A stretch of 34,533 nucleotides of DNA from Actinoplanes cyaneus (GCF_016862095.1 NZ_BOMH01000069.1:1-34533); one strand, 5' to 3'; numbered from the stretch's first letter, positions 23,889 to 31,584 are shown. A program made the numbers and translations. The notes: a model not told the origin generated them from the sequence alone.

Positions 23889-24851
23889 ATGCGGACGATC
23901 GACTGGGTGGACGGCGCTGTCGAGATCATCGATCAGACGGTGCTCCCCGGTGAGCTGCGGGTGCTCCGGCTGCACACCGTCGGCGAGCTGGTCGCGGCGA
24001 TTCAGTCGCTGGCCGTGCGCGGCGCTCCTGCGCTGGGCGTGGCCGGGGCGTTCGGCGTCGCGCTGGCCGCCCGGGTGCACGGGGACGACCCCGTGGCGCT
24101 CGGCAACGCGGTCCGCAAGATCGAGACGGCGCGGCCCACGGCGGTGAACCTGGCCCGCGGCGCGCAACGGGCCGCGCACCTGCTGCCGCTCGGCCCGGAC
24201 GCGGTGCTCGCCGAGGCGTGCGCCATCCGGGACGAGGAGATCGCCGCCTCCCTGGCGATGGCGTCGCGCGGCGCCGACCTCGTCGTCGAGCTGCGCGGGG
24301 ACCGGCCACGGCTGCTCACGCACTGCAACACCGGCGGGCTGGCCGCGGTGACCGTCGGCACCGCGCTCGGTGTGGTCGGCGAGCTGCACCGGCGGGGGAC
24401 GCTCGGCGCAGTGATCGCCTCCGAGACCCGTCCGCTGCTGCAGGGCGCGCGCCTGACCTCGTGGGAGCTGACCCAGTGGGGCATCGAGCACCGGGTCGCG
24501 GTGGACTCGGCCGGCCCGTTCCTGATGGCCCGCGGCGAGGTCGACGCGGTGATCCTGGGCGCCGACCGGATCTGCGCGAACGGTGACGTGATCAACAAGA
24601 TCGGCACGTACGCGCATGCGCTCGGCGCCCGTCGGGCCGGCCTCCCGTTCGTCGTCGTGGCGCCGGAGTCCACCGTGGATGTGGCGACGCCGACCGGCGC
24701 GCACGTGGAGATCGAGGACCGTGGCGCCGCCGAGGTGACCGCGTGGGGCGACGCGGCCAACCCGGCCTTCGACGTGACCCCGCACGACCTGGTCACCGCG
24801 ATCGTCACGGACCGCCGGGTGATCCGGCTGGACCGGGGCGAGAGGCCTTGA
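23889..24851 (+). CDS. mtnA: S-methyl-5-thioribose-1-phosphate isomerase
   Basis: This 320-residue cytosolic enzyme converts methylthioribose-1-phosphate to methylthioribulose-1-phosphate in methionine salvage. The N-terminal DQTVLPGELRVLRLHTV and the substrate loop AVRGAPALGVAGAFGVALAA are family-typical. Cys146 lies in HCNTGGLAAVTVGT, and Asp226 lies in LGADRICANGDVINKIGTYA; these are the catalytic pair. The ATG has no ribosome site but an optimal -10 box 7 bases upstream. No other mtn gene is near, so the rest of the pathway must lie elsewhere. The only close homologues are eIF2B-like proteins, which lack this Cys and Asp combination. Confidence 0.95.
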   Translation: MRTIDWVDGAVEIIDQTVLPGELRVLRLHTVGELVAAIQSLAVRGAPALGVAGAFGVALAARVHGDDPVALGNAVRKIETARPTAVNLARGAQRAAHLLPLGPDAVLAEACAIRDEEIAASLAMASRGADLVVELRGDRPRLLTHCNTGGLAAVTVGTALGVVGELHRRGTLGAVIASETRPLLQGARLTSWELTQWGIEHRVAVDSAGPFLMARGEVDAVILGADRICANGDVINKIGTYAHALGARRAGLPFVVVAPESTVDVATPTGAHVEIEDRGAAEVTAWGDAANPAFDVTPHDLVTAIVTDRRVIRLDRGERP

Positions 24852-24914
24852 CCCTCCTCGGTCCGGGGCCTCGGCCCGCCTTGGCCCAGGGACTCGGCTC
24901 GCTCGTCCAGAGCC

Positions 24915-25484
24915 TCAGCTCTCCTTCGTCCAGGGCTTGAGCCACGGCGTCTCGGGCCAGCCCTCGGCGGCCGCCATCAGCGGGTACGCCGTGGCGCCGT
25001 CGATCGACTCGCGGATGATGTCGGCGTGGCCGGCGTGCCGCGCGGTCTCCTGGATCAGGTGCAGCAGGATCCAGCGCGTCGTGAAGTGGTCGAGGTCGGG
25101 CCGGTTCCACGGGACCGAGTGGTCGACCGGGACCCGGTGGTCCAGGCCGAACTCGGCGACCGTCTTCTCGGTCACCGCGGCCGCCCGGTCGTAACGCGCG
25201 AACAACTCCTCGGCCGTCTCACCCTCGGCGAACTGGAAGTTCTCCTGGTACGCCGCGAAATCCGGCTTCTGTTCGGCGCCACGGATCTGACCGATCCAGT
25301 TCTCCTCGGTGGACGCGCAGTGCTTGATCAGCCCGCCGACGCTGAGCGGGCTGGCGCTCGGTGCCGCCCGGAGCTGCTCCGGGGTGAGGCCGTGCGCGGT
25401 CAGCTTGATCACGTAGCGCATCTGGGCGAGGTAACCGAGCAGACCCTCCTGCTCGTTGCTGATGGGTCCCACCTGACCGGGCAT
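24915..25484 (-). CDS. DinB family protein (DUF664 type)
   Basis: This 189-residue four-helix protein belongs to the DinB / DUF664 group, which includes mycothiol-dependent transferases of actinobacteria. Probable metal-ligand histidines are in GGLIKHCASTEENW and in the closing helix LLHLIQETARHAGHADIIRE. The first helix has QEGLLGYLAQMRYVIKLTAHG. AAGGAG lies 6 bases before the chosen ATG; an earlier start at 25535 would overlap tyrA. It follows tyrA by 40 bases on the same strand and may share its transcript. A detoxification role is inferred from the family only. Confidence 0.88.
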   Translation of the reverse strand: MPGQVGPISNEQEGLLGYLAQMRYVIKLTAHGLTPEQLRAAPSASPLSVGGLIKHCASTEENWIGQIRGAEQKPDFAAYQENFQFAEGETAEELFARYDRAAAVTEKTVAEFGLDHRVPVDHSVPWNRPDLDHFTTRWILLHLIQETARHAGHADIIRESIDGATAYPLMAAAEGWPETPWLKPWTKES

Positions 25485-25524
25485 GCCGACTCCTTCACGT
25501 CGTGTCTCTTCGTCGAGAACCACG

Positions 25525-26475
25525 CTAGGCGTCAATGCGGTCAGTTTCCGGCCGCATTGTCGACAGTTGGTCGCCGTCGACCGCGGTCACCCATCCGCCG
25601 GACCTTCCGAGCGTCAGCAGCGCCCCCGCGCCGGCTGTCATCCGGCCGGCGGCACCGGGCGCGGGCGGCCAGGCCTGCCGCAGCTCGACGGCGGGATACA
25701 GGGTCGGCAGCAGGGCGCCCACCGGATTCTCGCCGGACAGCGTCCAGGTCATCTCGTCCAGGTCGGCCGACACCCGGCGCAGGACCCGGCTGACCGCCTC
25801 CGCGTTTCCGCCGCACATCGCCGCGATCAGCTCGGCGCGGGTCGCGGCCACCCGGGTGCCGTCCCGGAACGAGCCCGCGGCCAGAGACGCGGCCAGCGGA
25901 TTGCCGTCGAGCAGCCGGGTCAGGGCGATGGCCACCAGGTGCGGGACGTGGCTGACCGCCGCGACCGCGTCGTCGTGCTCGGCCGCGGTCGCCGGAACGA
26001 CCCGGGCGCCCAGGGTGGTGCAGAGCCCGGCCAGGGTCAGCCAATCGGCGAGACCCGTCTCCTCCTCCAGGCAGAGCACCCACACGCGGCCGTCGAACAG
26101 CTCCGGGTCGGAGGCGGCGAACCCGGACTGCTCGGTGCCCGCCATCGGATGCCCGCCGACGAACCGGCGGACCCCGTTGCTCTGCGCGAGCGCTCGCACC
26201 GGGCCCTTCACCGAGGTGACGTCGGTGAGCACGCCGTCATATCCGGCCAGGTCGGCGATCAGGCCCGGCAGGTACGGCAACGGCACTGCCAGGACCGTCA
26301 CCTCGGTCCCGGCCATCGCGCCCGCGGCGGAGTCGAACACCCGGTGACCCGCGTCCTGAGCCAGCTCGCGGGTCGCGGGGTCGGCGTCGAAGCCGGTCAC
26401 TTCGTGGCCCGCCGCCGCCAGGGCGCGCAGCAACGAGCCGCCGATCAGTCCCAGTCCGATGACCGCAATCCGCAC
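25525..26475 (-). CDS. tyrA: Prephenate dehydrogenase
   Basis: This 316-residue protein catalyses NAD-dependent oxidative decarboxylation of prephenate in tyrosine synthesis. The Rossmann motif GLGLIGGS is at residues 7-14. TDVTSVKGPV follows, then GGHPMAGTEQSGF with the prephenate-binding His. The second conserved His lies in VSHVPHLVAIALTRLL. A C-terminal helical dimerisation domain ends the protein, and no ACT domain is present. The GTG start lacks a ribosome site; TATAAC lies 6 bases upstream, so a leaderless mRNA is possible though the box departs from TANNNT. The stop TAG lies 40 bases before the DinB gene. Confidence 0.93.
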   Translation of the reverse strand: MRIAVIGLGLIGGSLLRALAAAGHEVTGFDADPATRELAQDAGHRVFDSAAGAMAGTEVTVLAVPLPYLPGLIADLAGYDGVLTDVTSVKGPVRALAQSNGVRRFVGGHPMAGTEQSGFAASDPELFDGRVWVLCLEEETGLADWLTLAGLCTTLGARVVPATAAEHDDAVAAVSHVPHLVAIALTRLLDGNPLAASLAAGSFRDGTRVAATRAELIAAMCGGNAEAVSRVLRRVSADLDEMTWTLSGENPVGALLPTLYPAVELRQAWPPAPGAAGRMTAGAGALLTLGRSGGWVTAVDGDQLSTMRPETDRIDA

Positions 26476-26588
26476 GTCATCGTTATAGACGGCGGGACCC
26501 GCGCGTCGGCACGGGCCCCGGAATCGTCTCGCTTTTCTGTTCTGACCTGTGCCCACCCACGGACATCGCCCTTGCGGGCTGAGCGTCA

Positions 26589-26606
26589 AGGGCGCGCCAG
26601 CGCCCT
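26589..26606. other. Short perfect hairpin downstream of the M23 gene
   Basis: AGGGCGC pairs with GCGCCCT around GCCA in the 203-base gap between tyrA and the M23 gene. There is no T tract. It could be a weak terminator for the M23 transcript. Confidence 0.35.
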
Positions 26607-26678
26607 GCTCGGGCCGGAAGGGTCCCCGCGGGAGCGACGGTCCGTACCCCGGCGGAGATGGGCAATGAAGATCTTGAA

Positions 26679-27359
26679 TCAGGCCTTGCAGTGGTGCTTG
26701 TTGCGCCAGGCGCGCATGGCCGAGCCCGGGTTCTTCTGGCCGCCCTTGCGCCATGACGCGAGGAACGTGTAGGGCCAGACCACGCCGCGGCGGACCTTCC
26801 AGTCGCCGGCCTTGGCGCACGGCGGCGAGATGCCGTAGTGCAGGTGGCAGACGCCGCTGGCGTTGCCGGTGTGGCCGACCTTGCCGAGGAGCTGGCCGGT
26901 CTTGACGCGGACGCCCTTCTTGATGCCGGTGGTCACCGACTGCAGGTGCGAGCCGTAGTAGCGCACCCCGTCGTCGCCGAGGATCGAGACGAACAGGCCA
27001 CCGTTGTACGGCCCGTCCTTCATCCCCTTCTTGAACTTGTCCTTGAGGCTGATCTCCAGGACCACGCCGCTGGTCGTGGCCACGAACTTGGAGCCGCACG
27101 CCGCGAAGATGTCGGTGGCCGGGTAACCCGAGTGGGTGTTGTGCCAGGACGCCTTCTTGGCGGCGACAGGGAAGGCATACTTCTTCGCCGCGGCGGCCTT
27201 GACCTTGGCCGGCGCGGCTGCCTTTACCTTCGCCGGCGCCGCGGCGGTGGTGACGGCGGCAACCGGCTGCAGGCCTGGCCCGGACGCGGCGGCGATGCCG
27301 TAACCGCTCAGGACCACGGCCGCGATTGTCAGACCGGAGAGAATTCTGGGTACGCGCAC
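26679..27359 (-). CDS. Secreted M23 family metallopeptidase
   Basis: This 226-residue protein is probably a zinc peptidase acting on peptidoglycan cross-links. A signal peptide covers about residues 1-26. An Ala/Lys low-complexity stretch follows (AAAPAKVKAAAPAKVKAA). The LytM/M23 domain has the first zinc ligands in HSGYPATD and the HxH pair in CHLHYGISPP. The C-terminal extension is basic, ends GSAMRAWRNKHHCKA, and is not part of the core fold. AGGA lies about 8 bases before the GTG start. The gene is divergent from the small membrane protein at 27414 by 54 bases. Confidence 0.9.
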   Translation of the reverse strand: MRVPRILSGLTIAAVVLSGYGIAAASGPGLQPVAAVTTAAAPAKVKAAAPAKVKAAAAKKYAFPVAAKKASWHNTHSGYPATDIFAACGSKFVATTSGVVLEISLKDKFKKGMKDGPYNGGLFVSILGDDGVRYYGSHLQSVTTGIKKGVRVKTGQLLGKVGHTGNASGVCHLHYGISPPCAKAGDWKVRRGVVWPYTFLASWRKGGQKNPGSAMRAWRNKHHCKA

Positions 27360-27401
27360 CGCGCCATCCTGGCAGACATCCGCGATTCCGGTCGTCCCGG
27401 A

Positions 27402-27407
27402 TAGTCT
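27402..27407 (+). promoter_or_regulatory. Leaderless -10 box of the small membrane protein gene
   Basis: TAGTCT lies 6 bases before the ATG at 27414, with no ribosome site between. Confidence 0.55.
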
Positions 27408-27413
27408 GGTTCC

Positions 27414-27752
27414 ATGCAGCCTCAGCCGCCACCAGGGGGGTACGCGGGGCTTCCGCCGCGCCCGGTCTACCGCGAGCCGCACCCGATCGGCGCCGGCCCG
27501 GTGCTCAGCGGGCTCGCCACCGGCGCGGTGTGGATGGCGCTCTTCGGCAGTCTCGGGCGTGACCTGGCGTCCTATGCGTGGTGGTCCATCGGCGCCGCGG
27601 TCAGCGCCTGGCTGGTCGCCCTGATCCTCACCCAGGTCGGGGACCGTGGCGTGGCACTCGGCGTGGCCTGCGCGAGCGGTGTCGGGCTCTCCGTCACCGT
27701 CGCGTTCGTGGCCCTGCGGTGGATCGACACGCTGGACTTCCCGCTCTGGTGA
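27414..27752 (+). CDS. Small membrane protein of unknown function
   Basis: This 112-residue protein has a Pro-rich cytosolic start (MQPQPPPGGYAGLPPRP) and three hydrophobic segments: about residues 29-48 (VLSGLATGAVWMALFGSL), 56-74 (WWSIGAAVSAWLVALILTQV) and 78-103 (GVALGVACASGVGLSVTVAF). It ends at DFPLW. I know no named family. Codon use matches its neighbours and a clear -10 box precedes it, so it is probably real. It is divergent from the M23 peptidase gene and could share regulation with it. Confidence 0.8.
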   Translation: MQPQPPPGGYAGLPPRPVYREPHPIGAGPVLSGLATGAVWMALFGSLGRDLASYAWWSIGAAVSAWLVALILTQVGDRGVALGVACASGVGLSVTVAFVALRWIDTLDFPLW

Positions 27753-27854
27753 TCAACAACGCTCCGGAGGGTCTTGATCGCCCTCCGCACGGGTGTCCGC
27801 GAAGTGCGCGACGACCCTTGACGAAGGCCGGTTCCGATCGGCAATCTCGGCAGC

Positions 27855-28022
27855 ATGGCACCCGCATCGCAGCGCCTCGACGAGGATCGCTGCCGTCGCC
27901 GTCTGGAACTGCTGGCGGCCCTGGCCCACGCCAGATCGGTCCGTGAGTCGGCGCCGCCGCAACGGGTGCGTGGCATGCGGTTGCGCGAGCTCATCGCGAC
28001 CCGCCGCCGCGCCACGAACTGA
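27855..28022 (+). CDS. Possible 55-residue basic protein
   Basis: An ATG frame of 55 codons has strongly GC-biased third positions, as in the genuine genes. The protein is Arg-rich and helical: DEDRCRRRLELLAALAHA, then MRLRELIATRRRATN. No ribosome site is visible before the ATG. It fills an otherwise empty 360-base gap between the small membrane protein and the tadA-associated gene. It may be a small regulatory or nucleic-acid-binding protein, or chance. Confidence 0.4.
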   Translation: MAPASQRLDEDRCRRRLELLAALAHARSVRESAPPQRVRGMRLRELIATRRRATN

Positions 28023-28112
28023 TCTCGTCGCGTCAAAGGGCGTGGCGCGTCGCGCCCGCCGCCCCACCAGCTACCGTCAGGCGCTGAGGATTAGAACCGC
28101 GTTGGGGGAATC

Positions 28113-28640
28113 GTGTCGATTTTCGCTGCCGCTGTCGCCCGGGGCAAGAACGGGTGGACTGCGTCGGAGCTGGACCTTTCTGGCCTGGCCGACATCGACG
28201 AGGTGGTGGATGCGCTCCGGGATGTCGAGCCGGATGCCGAGCTGGCGCTGCTGTTCGCCGAGAGTGACGACGAGTACCTCGCGATCCTGCGCCTGGACGA
28301 GGGCGAGGACCTGCGGGTCTTCGGGTCCGACTCGGCGTTCGCCGCGGAGTCCCGGATCGGGTCGGTGCTGCTCGGCGAGGTGGAGACACCGGCCGTCGAG
28401 GTCGACGACCTGGCCGCTCCCGCCGAGGGCGACGACGAGGACGAGGAGGAGGACCGGCCGGTCGCCGACCCGGACGCCGACCCGGTCGGTGACGCCGAGT
28501 TGCTGAACGATCTGGGCGTCCCCGCACAGCGACTGCTGGCACTCTGCGGCATGGAGGGCATGCTGCCCTCCGACATCACCGCCGAGATCTGCCAGAAGAT
28601 CGGGTGCGGCGACGAGATGGAAGAGCTGCGCGAGGCGTGA
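28113..28640 (+). CDS. tRNA adenosine deaminase-associated protein
   Basis: This 175-residue acidic protein matches the actinobacterial family always found next to tadA. The first 95 residues look folded (MSIFAAAVARGKNGWTASEL, then LALLFAESDDEYLAILRLDE). A very acidic linker (EGDDEDEEEDRP) follows, and then a helical end (AQRLLALCGMEGMLPSDI). GGGGGA lies 3-4 bases before the GTG start. The stop overlaps the tadA start as GTGA, so the two are co-translated. The molecular role is unknown; the constant pairing suggests it helps the deaminase. Confidence 0.9.
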   Translation: MSIFAAAVARGKNGWTASELDLSGLADIDEVVDALRDVEPDAELALLFAESDDEYLAILRLDEGEDLRVFGSDSAFAAESRIGSVLLGEVETPAVEVDDLAAPAEGDDEDEEEDRPVADPDADPVGDAELLNDLGVPAQRLLALCGMEGMLPSDITAEICQKIGCGDEMEELREA

Positions 28641-29083
28641 TCCGTCGCGAGCGGCATGAGCTGTGGATGCGGCGGGCCCTGTCCGTCGCGTCCACGTCGC
28701 CGTCCGACGTGCCGGTCGGCGCGATCGTTCTCGGCCCGGACGGCGCCGAGCTGTCCGCGGCCGGCAACGAACGCGAACTCACCGGCGACCCGACCGCGCA
28801 CGCCGAGATCCTGGCACTGCGCCGGGCCGCCGCCGTCCGCGGCGAGTGGCGCCTCGAGGACTGCACCCTGGTGGTCACGCTCGAACCGTGCACGATGTGC
28901 GCCGGAGCGCTGGTGCTGGCCCGGATCGCGACGCTGGTCTTCGGCGCGTGGGAGCCGAAGACGGGTGCGGTCGGCTCCCTGTTCGACGTCGTGCGCGACC
29001 CGCGGCTCAATCACCGCCCCGAGGTCTACGGTGGTGTCCTGGAACCCGAGTGTGCCCAGCTCATGCGCGACTTCTTCCGCTAG
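28637..29083 (+). CDS. tadA: tRNA-specific adenosine-34 deaminase
   Basis: This 148-residue enzyme deaminates A34 to inosine in the anticodon of tRNA-Arg(ACG). The cytidine-deaminase fold motifs are intact: THAEILALRRA carries the zinc His and the proton-shuttle Glu, and EPCTMCAGAL carries the two zinc Cys. GAWEPKTGAVGSLFD is the usual downstream region. The GTG start is set by the GTGA overlap with the preceding gene; other in-frame starts lie inside conserved sequence or far upstream. Length is usual for bacterial TadA. Confidence 0.95.
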   Translation: MIRRERHELWMRRALSVASTSPSDVPVGAIVLGPDGAELSAAGNERELTGDPTAHAEILALRRAAAVRGEWRLEDCTLVVTLEPCTMCAGALVLARIATLVFGAWEPKTGAVGSLFDVVRDPRLNHRPEVYGGVLEPECAQLMRDFFR

Positions 29084-29117
29084 ACCCTTTCCCGGTACGG
29101 CGCCTGCCCGCCCGCCG

Positions 29118-29204
29118 CGAGCCGCGTCCCGTGCGACCGTGCGCCGGGAGTCGCGTCCCGTGCGGCCGCTCTCCGCGAGTCGCGTCCCGTGTGCCCGGCG
29201 CGAG
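29118..29204. repeat. 29-bp tandem repeat, three units
   Basis: GAGYCGCGTCCCGTG recurs with an exact 29-bp period (units begin at 29118, 29147 and 29176). The second halves of the units differ more. The array lies in the 275-base gap between the convergent tadA and deoD genes. No gene is seen in this gap. Confidence 0.75.
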
Positions 29205-29286
29205 CGGCATCCGCGCGTCGTGCCGGGCTGTGGCGTGCGTCCGGCGCGCGGCGTTGCCGGCTGGTCCGGGTTGCGGCGCGCCTCGC

Positions 29287-29351
29287 TCTTCGGGCTGGTG
29301 CTCACGGTCGTTGTTCGTGCCTCATAACGACCGTGAGCACCAGCCGGAAGA
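29287..29351. terminator. Long hairpin between convergent tadA and deoD
   Basis: A perfect 20-bp inverted repeat (29293-29312 with 29326-29345) closes a 13-base loop. After one mismatch the stem goes on for five more pairs. It sits 8 bases from the deoD stop, so it probably terminates both convergent genes. There is no T tract, which is common for actinobacterial terminators. Confidence 0.75.
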
Positions 29352-29358
29352 CGGACCG

Positions 29359-30066
29359 TCAGGCGATGATCGTGTTGAGGCCGATCTTCACCATGTTGCT
29401 GAAGCCCTGCTCGCGCTGGCTCGACTCCATCGCCTCACCGCGCTTGATGTGATCGCTCACGGTCAGGATCGTCAGCGCCTTGGCGCCGTACCGGGACGCG
29501 ATGGTGTAGATCGCGGCGGACTCCATCTCGACCGCCAGCACGCCGTAGAGCGCCAGCGTGTCGTAGAGGTCCGGCCGGTCGGTGTAGAACGCGTCAGCGG
29601 CCAGGATCGGGCCGACCCGCATCGGCACACCCTGCGCCTCGGCGACGTCGACCGCGGTCCGGAGCAGGCCGAAGTCCGCCACCGGGGCGTAGTCGATCAG
29701 GCCGTCGAAGCGGGCGCGGTTCATGTTCGAGTCCGTCGCCGAGCCGATGGCGGCCACGACGTCACCCAGGTTCAGGTCCATCGCCAGCGCGCCGCAGGAG
29801 CCGATGCGGATGACCGACTTCACCCCGTACTCGTTGATCAGCTCGTGGGTGTAGATGGACGCCGACGGCATGCCCATGCCCGAGCCCTGCACCGAGACCC
29901 GTTGCCCCTGCCAGGTGCCGGTGAAGCCGAGCATCCCGCGGACCTCGGTGTAGCAGACCGCGTCCTCCAGGAACGTCTCCGCGATCCACTTGGCCCGCAT
30001 CGGGTCACCCGGCAGCAGCACCCGCTCGGCGATCTCTCCCGGCTTGGCCCCGATGTGAACGCTCAT
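29359..30066 (-). CDS. deoD: Purine-nucleoside phosphorylase, DeoD type
   Basis: This 235-residue cytosolic enzyme splits purine nucleosides with phosphate to free base and ribose-1-phosphate in salvage. DeoD landmarks are present: VLLPGDPMRAKWIAET near residue 17, GSGMGMPSASIYTHEL, VIRIGSCGAL with the phosphate-binding Arg, LAVEMESAAIYTIA with the ribose-binding Glu, and TVSDHI with the catalytic Asp. Length matches the hexameric bacterial type. GGAG lies 8 bases before the ATG. It is a single gene, bounded by the long hairpin and by the tRNA-Ser region. Confidence 0.95.
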   Translation of the reverse strand: MSVHIGAKPGEIAERVLLPGDPMRAKWIAETFLEDAVCYTEVRGMLGFTGTWQGQRVSVQGSGMGMPSASIYTHELINEYGVKSVIRIGSCGALAMDLNLGDVVAAIGSATDSNMNRARFDGLIDYAPVADFGLLRTAVDVAEAQGVPMRVGPILAADAFYTDRPDLYDTLALYGVLAVEMESAAIYTIASRYGAKALTILTVSDHIKRGEAMESSQREQGFSNMVKIGLNTIIA

Positions 30067-30182
30067 GTGATTGTCTCCGTCTCGTCGATTGCTCTCGCCG
30101 ATCTTGCCAGGTCAGCGTGGTCGCGGGCGGTTATGGGTGACCCGGCGACGAGCACGCTCGGGCGTCCGGTAACGTACTTCCC

Positions 30183-30272
30183 GGTGGTGTGTCCGAGCGG
30201 CCTAAGGAGCACGCCTCGAAAGCGTGTGAGGGTTTACGCCCTCCAAGGGTTCAAATCCCTTCACCACCGCCA
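30183..30272 (+). tRNA. tRNA-Ser(CGA)
   Basis: Acceptor arms GGTGGTG and CACCACC pair exactly, followed by G and an encoded CCA. The anticodon stem CACGC/GCGTG closes the loop CTCGAAA, giving anticodon CGA. A long variable arm (GAGGGTTTACGCCCTC) identifies a type II serine tRNA, and the T arm has GGTTCAAAT. A strong terminator follows at once. Confidence 0.97.
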
Positions 30273-30275
30273 TCG

Positions 30276-30312
30276 GAGAGCCCGATCCTCACGGATCGGG
30301 CTCTCTTGTTTT
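30276..30312 (+). terminator. Rho-independent terminator after tRNA-Ser(CGA)
   Basis: A perfect 13-bp stem (GAGAGCCCGATCC and its complement) closes a TCAC loop and is followed by TTGTTTT. It begins 4 bases after the tRNA. Confidence 0.95.
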
Positions 30313-30605
30313 CTCCCGTCACATCCGTCACTCTGTGTGCCCTGATCCCGGATCGACCGGGCGTACCGCGTCCGCCTCGTCCGTTCGGCCGTTGGGCATG
30401 ATCAGAGGCTGTTGTGTAACAACGAGATGTCGTCGCACGTCAACGCGTTGAATTACGCTACGTAGTGAATCATGGACAGCCCAGCAACATAGGGTGTTGC
30501 GCAAGTCACGCAACCCAAATACACCGGATCAGACAATGCGGTTCCGACCGGGCGGTGAGAAACATTCACAGAAACGCCCCAAGGCAGGTTCGTCGATGCC
30601 TGTCG
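30313..30605. other. AT-richer intergenic region with inverted repeats
   Basis: About 290 bases without a convincing gene. GTTGT/ACAAC (around 30411) and GTTGCG/CGCAAC (around 30495) are short inverted repeats, and CTACGTAG is an 8-bp palindrome (around 30458). The GC content is visibly lower than in flanking genes. It may hold regulatory sites for the small gene at 30618 or an unrecognised small RNA. Confidence 0.35.
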
Positions 30606-30611
30606 TAGATT
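30606..30611 (+). promoter_or_regulatory. Leaderless -10 box of the 69-residue protein gene
   Basis: TAGATT lies 6 bases before the GTG start at 30618, with no ribosome site between. Confidence 0.55.
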
Positions 30612-30617
30612 TGACAC

Positions 30618-30827
30618 GTGAGAGTTGAGCATCACTGGTGGAATGGCGACGTCCGGCTCCAGCGCCGCGATGTCTACGTCCGCACCGACGGCAGCACCTG
30701 GGAGGTCGAAGCCCAGCTGGGCGGACCCGAGGGTAAGTCGAAGGTGCAGCAGTGTCCCGGCAAGGCATCAGCGATGATCCTGGCCGACGCGTGGCGCGGT
30801 CCACGCTGGCGGTGGCGCGAGCTGTAA
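30618..30827 (+). CDS. Small Trp-rich protein of unknown function
   Basis: This 69-residue protein has six Trp residues. It begins MRVEHHWWNGDVRLQRRDVY and ends WRGPRWRWREL. The pattern of alternating charged and hydrophobic residues suggests a small beta fold; no signal or membrane segment is present. The GTG start has a good leaderless -10 box, and an 11-bp terminator hairpin lies about 60 bases downstream, so the gene is a neat single transcription unit. I do not know a function. Confidence 0.72.
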   Translation: MRVEHHWWNGDVRLQRRDVYVRTDGSTWEVEAQLGGPEGKSKVQQCPGKASAMILADAWRGPRWRWREL

Positions 30828-30888
30828 GTCGCGCCAGGAGCCCGGGCTGCGCCGTCGGTGCTTGACTGTTTCGGCCAGCCTTTGAGAT

Positions 30889-30925
30889 GGGCCGGACCCC
30901 TCGTGGGTCCGGCCCGTTCGTCTTT
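30889..30925 (+). terminator. Terminator of the small Trp-rich gene
   Basis: GGGCCGGACCC and GGGTCCGGCCC form a perfect 11-bp stem around CTCGT, followed by a T-rich GTTCGTCTTT. The same core recurs in the hairpins at 32431 and 32497. Confidence 0.85.
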
Positions 30926-31077
30926 CCGGGCCGGGCCACCCGTTCGCTCAAGATTCTTCGTGTGTAGCGCTGCGGCCCGACTGTCAAGCCGCTCCGCGAC
31001 GCACGTTCAGTCCGATGTGCGCGATTCTGCGCAATCTACCCTGAAATTCCGTAGAACTTGGGTAGAAAGCGATTGCC

Positions 31078-31419
31078 ATGCGCGCCACCATCACCGAGCA
31101 CCGGCCTGATGTTGCCGTGCTGCACCTCAAGGGCGAGCTCGACGCGGACACCGCCGAAGAGCTGCGCGTCGTCTTCACCGGCCTGCTGGACCGTCCGGTC
31201 CCGCGGATCGTGGTGGACCTGACCGAGCTGAAGTTCTGCGACTCGATCGGCTTGAGCACGTTCATCATCAGCAAAGAAGTGATCGCGGCTAGAGGCGGCT
31301 GGCTCAGCTTCGCCGCCGCGAACCCGTTCCTGACCGGCCTGCTGCAGGCCGTCGGCCTGGCCCGCTACTTCGCGATCTTCCCCGAGGTGGACGACGCGAT
31401 CGCGGCCGGCCAGCTCTGA
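31078..31419 (+). CDS. STAS-domain anti-sigma factor antagonist
   Basis: This 113-residue protein is a single STAS domain of the SpoIIAA/BldG type, which binds an anti-sigma factor and is switched by phosphorylation. The core is VAVLHLKGELDADTAEELR, then RIVVDLTELKFCDSIGLSTF; the phosphorylatable Ser is Ser56. The rest (GGWLSFAAANPFLTGLLQAV) completes the fold. There is no clear ribosome site before the ATG. No anti-sigma kinase or sigma gene lies next to it, so its partner is elsewhere. A strong palindromic terminator follows. Confidence 0.92.
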   Translation: MRATITEHRPDVAVLHLKGELDADTAEELRVVFTGLLDRPVPRIVVDLTELKFCDSIGLSTFIISKEVIAARGGWLSFAAANPFLTGLLQAVGLARYFAIFPEVDDAIAAGQL

Positions 31420-31499
31420 CCCGGAGAACGCCGGTCTGCACTGACATGTACGCGCCGGCCCGCTCCGGCGTGGAGACCATCCGACCACTCTGACGTGGC

Positions 31500-31539
31500 G
31501 CCGGCACGCGCCGGTTTCCGCCGGCACGCGCCGGTTTCG
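31500..31539. repeat. 20-bp direct repeat downstream of the STAS gene
   Basis: Two adjacent 20-bp units beginning GCCGGCACGCGCCGG differ at the last base only. They lie in the 340-base gap between the STAS and toxin genes, which holds no gene that I can support. Confidence 0.75.
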
Positions 31540-31584
31540 GCCGGCTTGCCGAGCGGACAGCGGCGTCATCGACCGCCGAGACGA

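Noticed and set aside
28656..29327. 223-residue plus-strand frame overlapping tadA
   Set aside because: It is an out-of-frame shadow made of Arg/Ser/Ala-rich sequence, and tadA has all its catalytic motifs.
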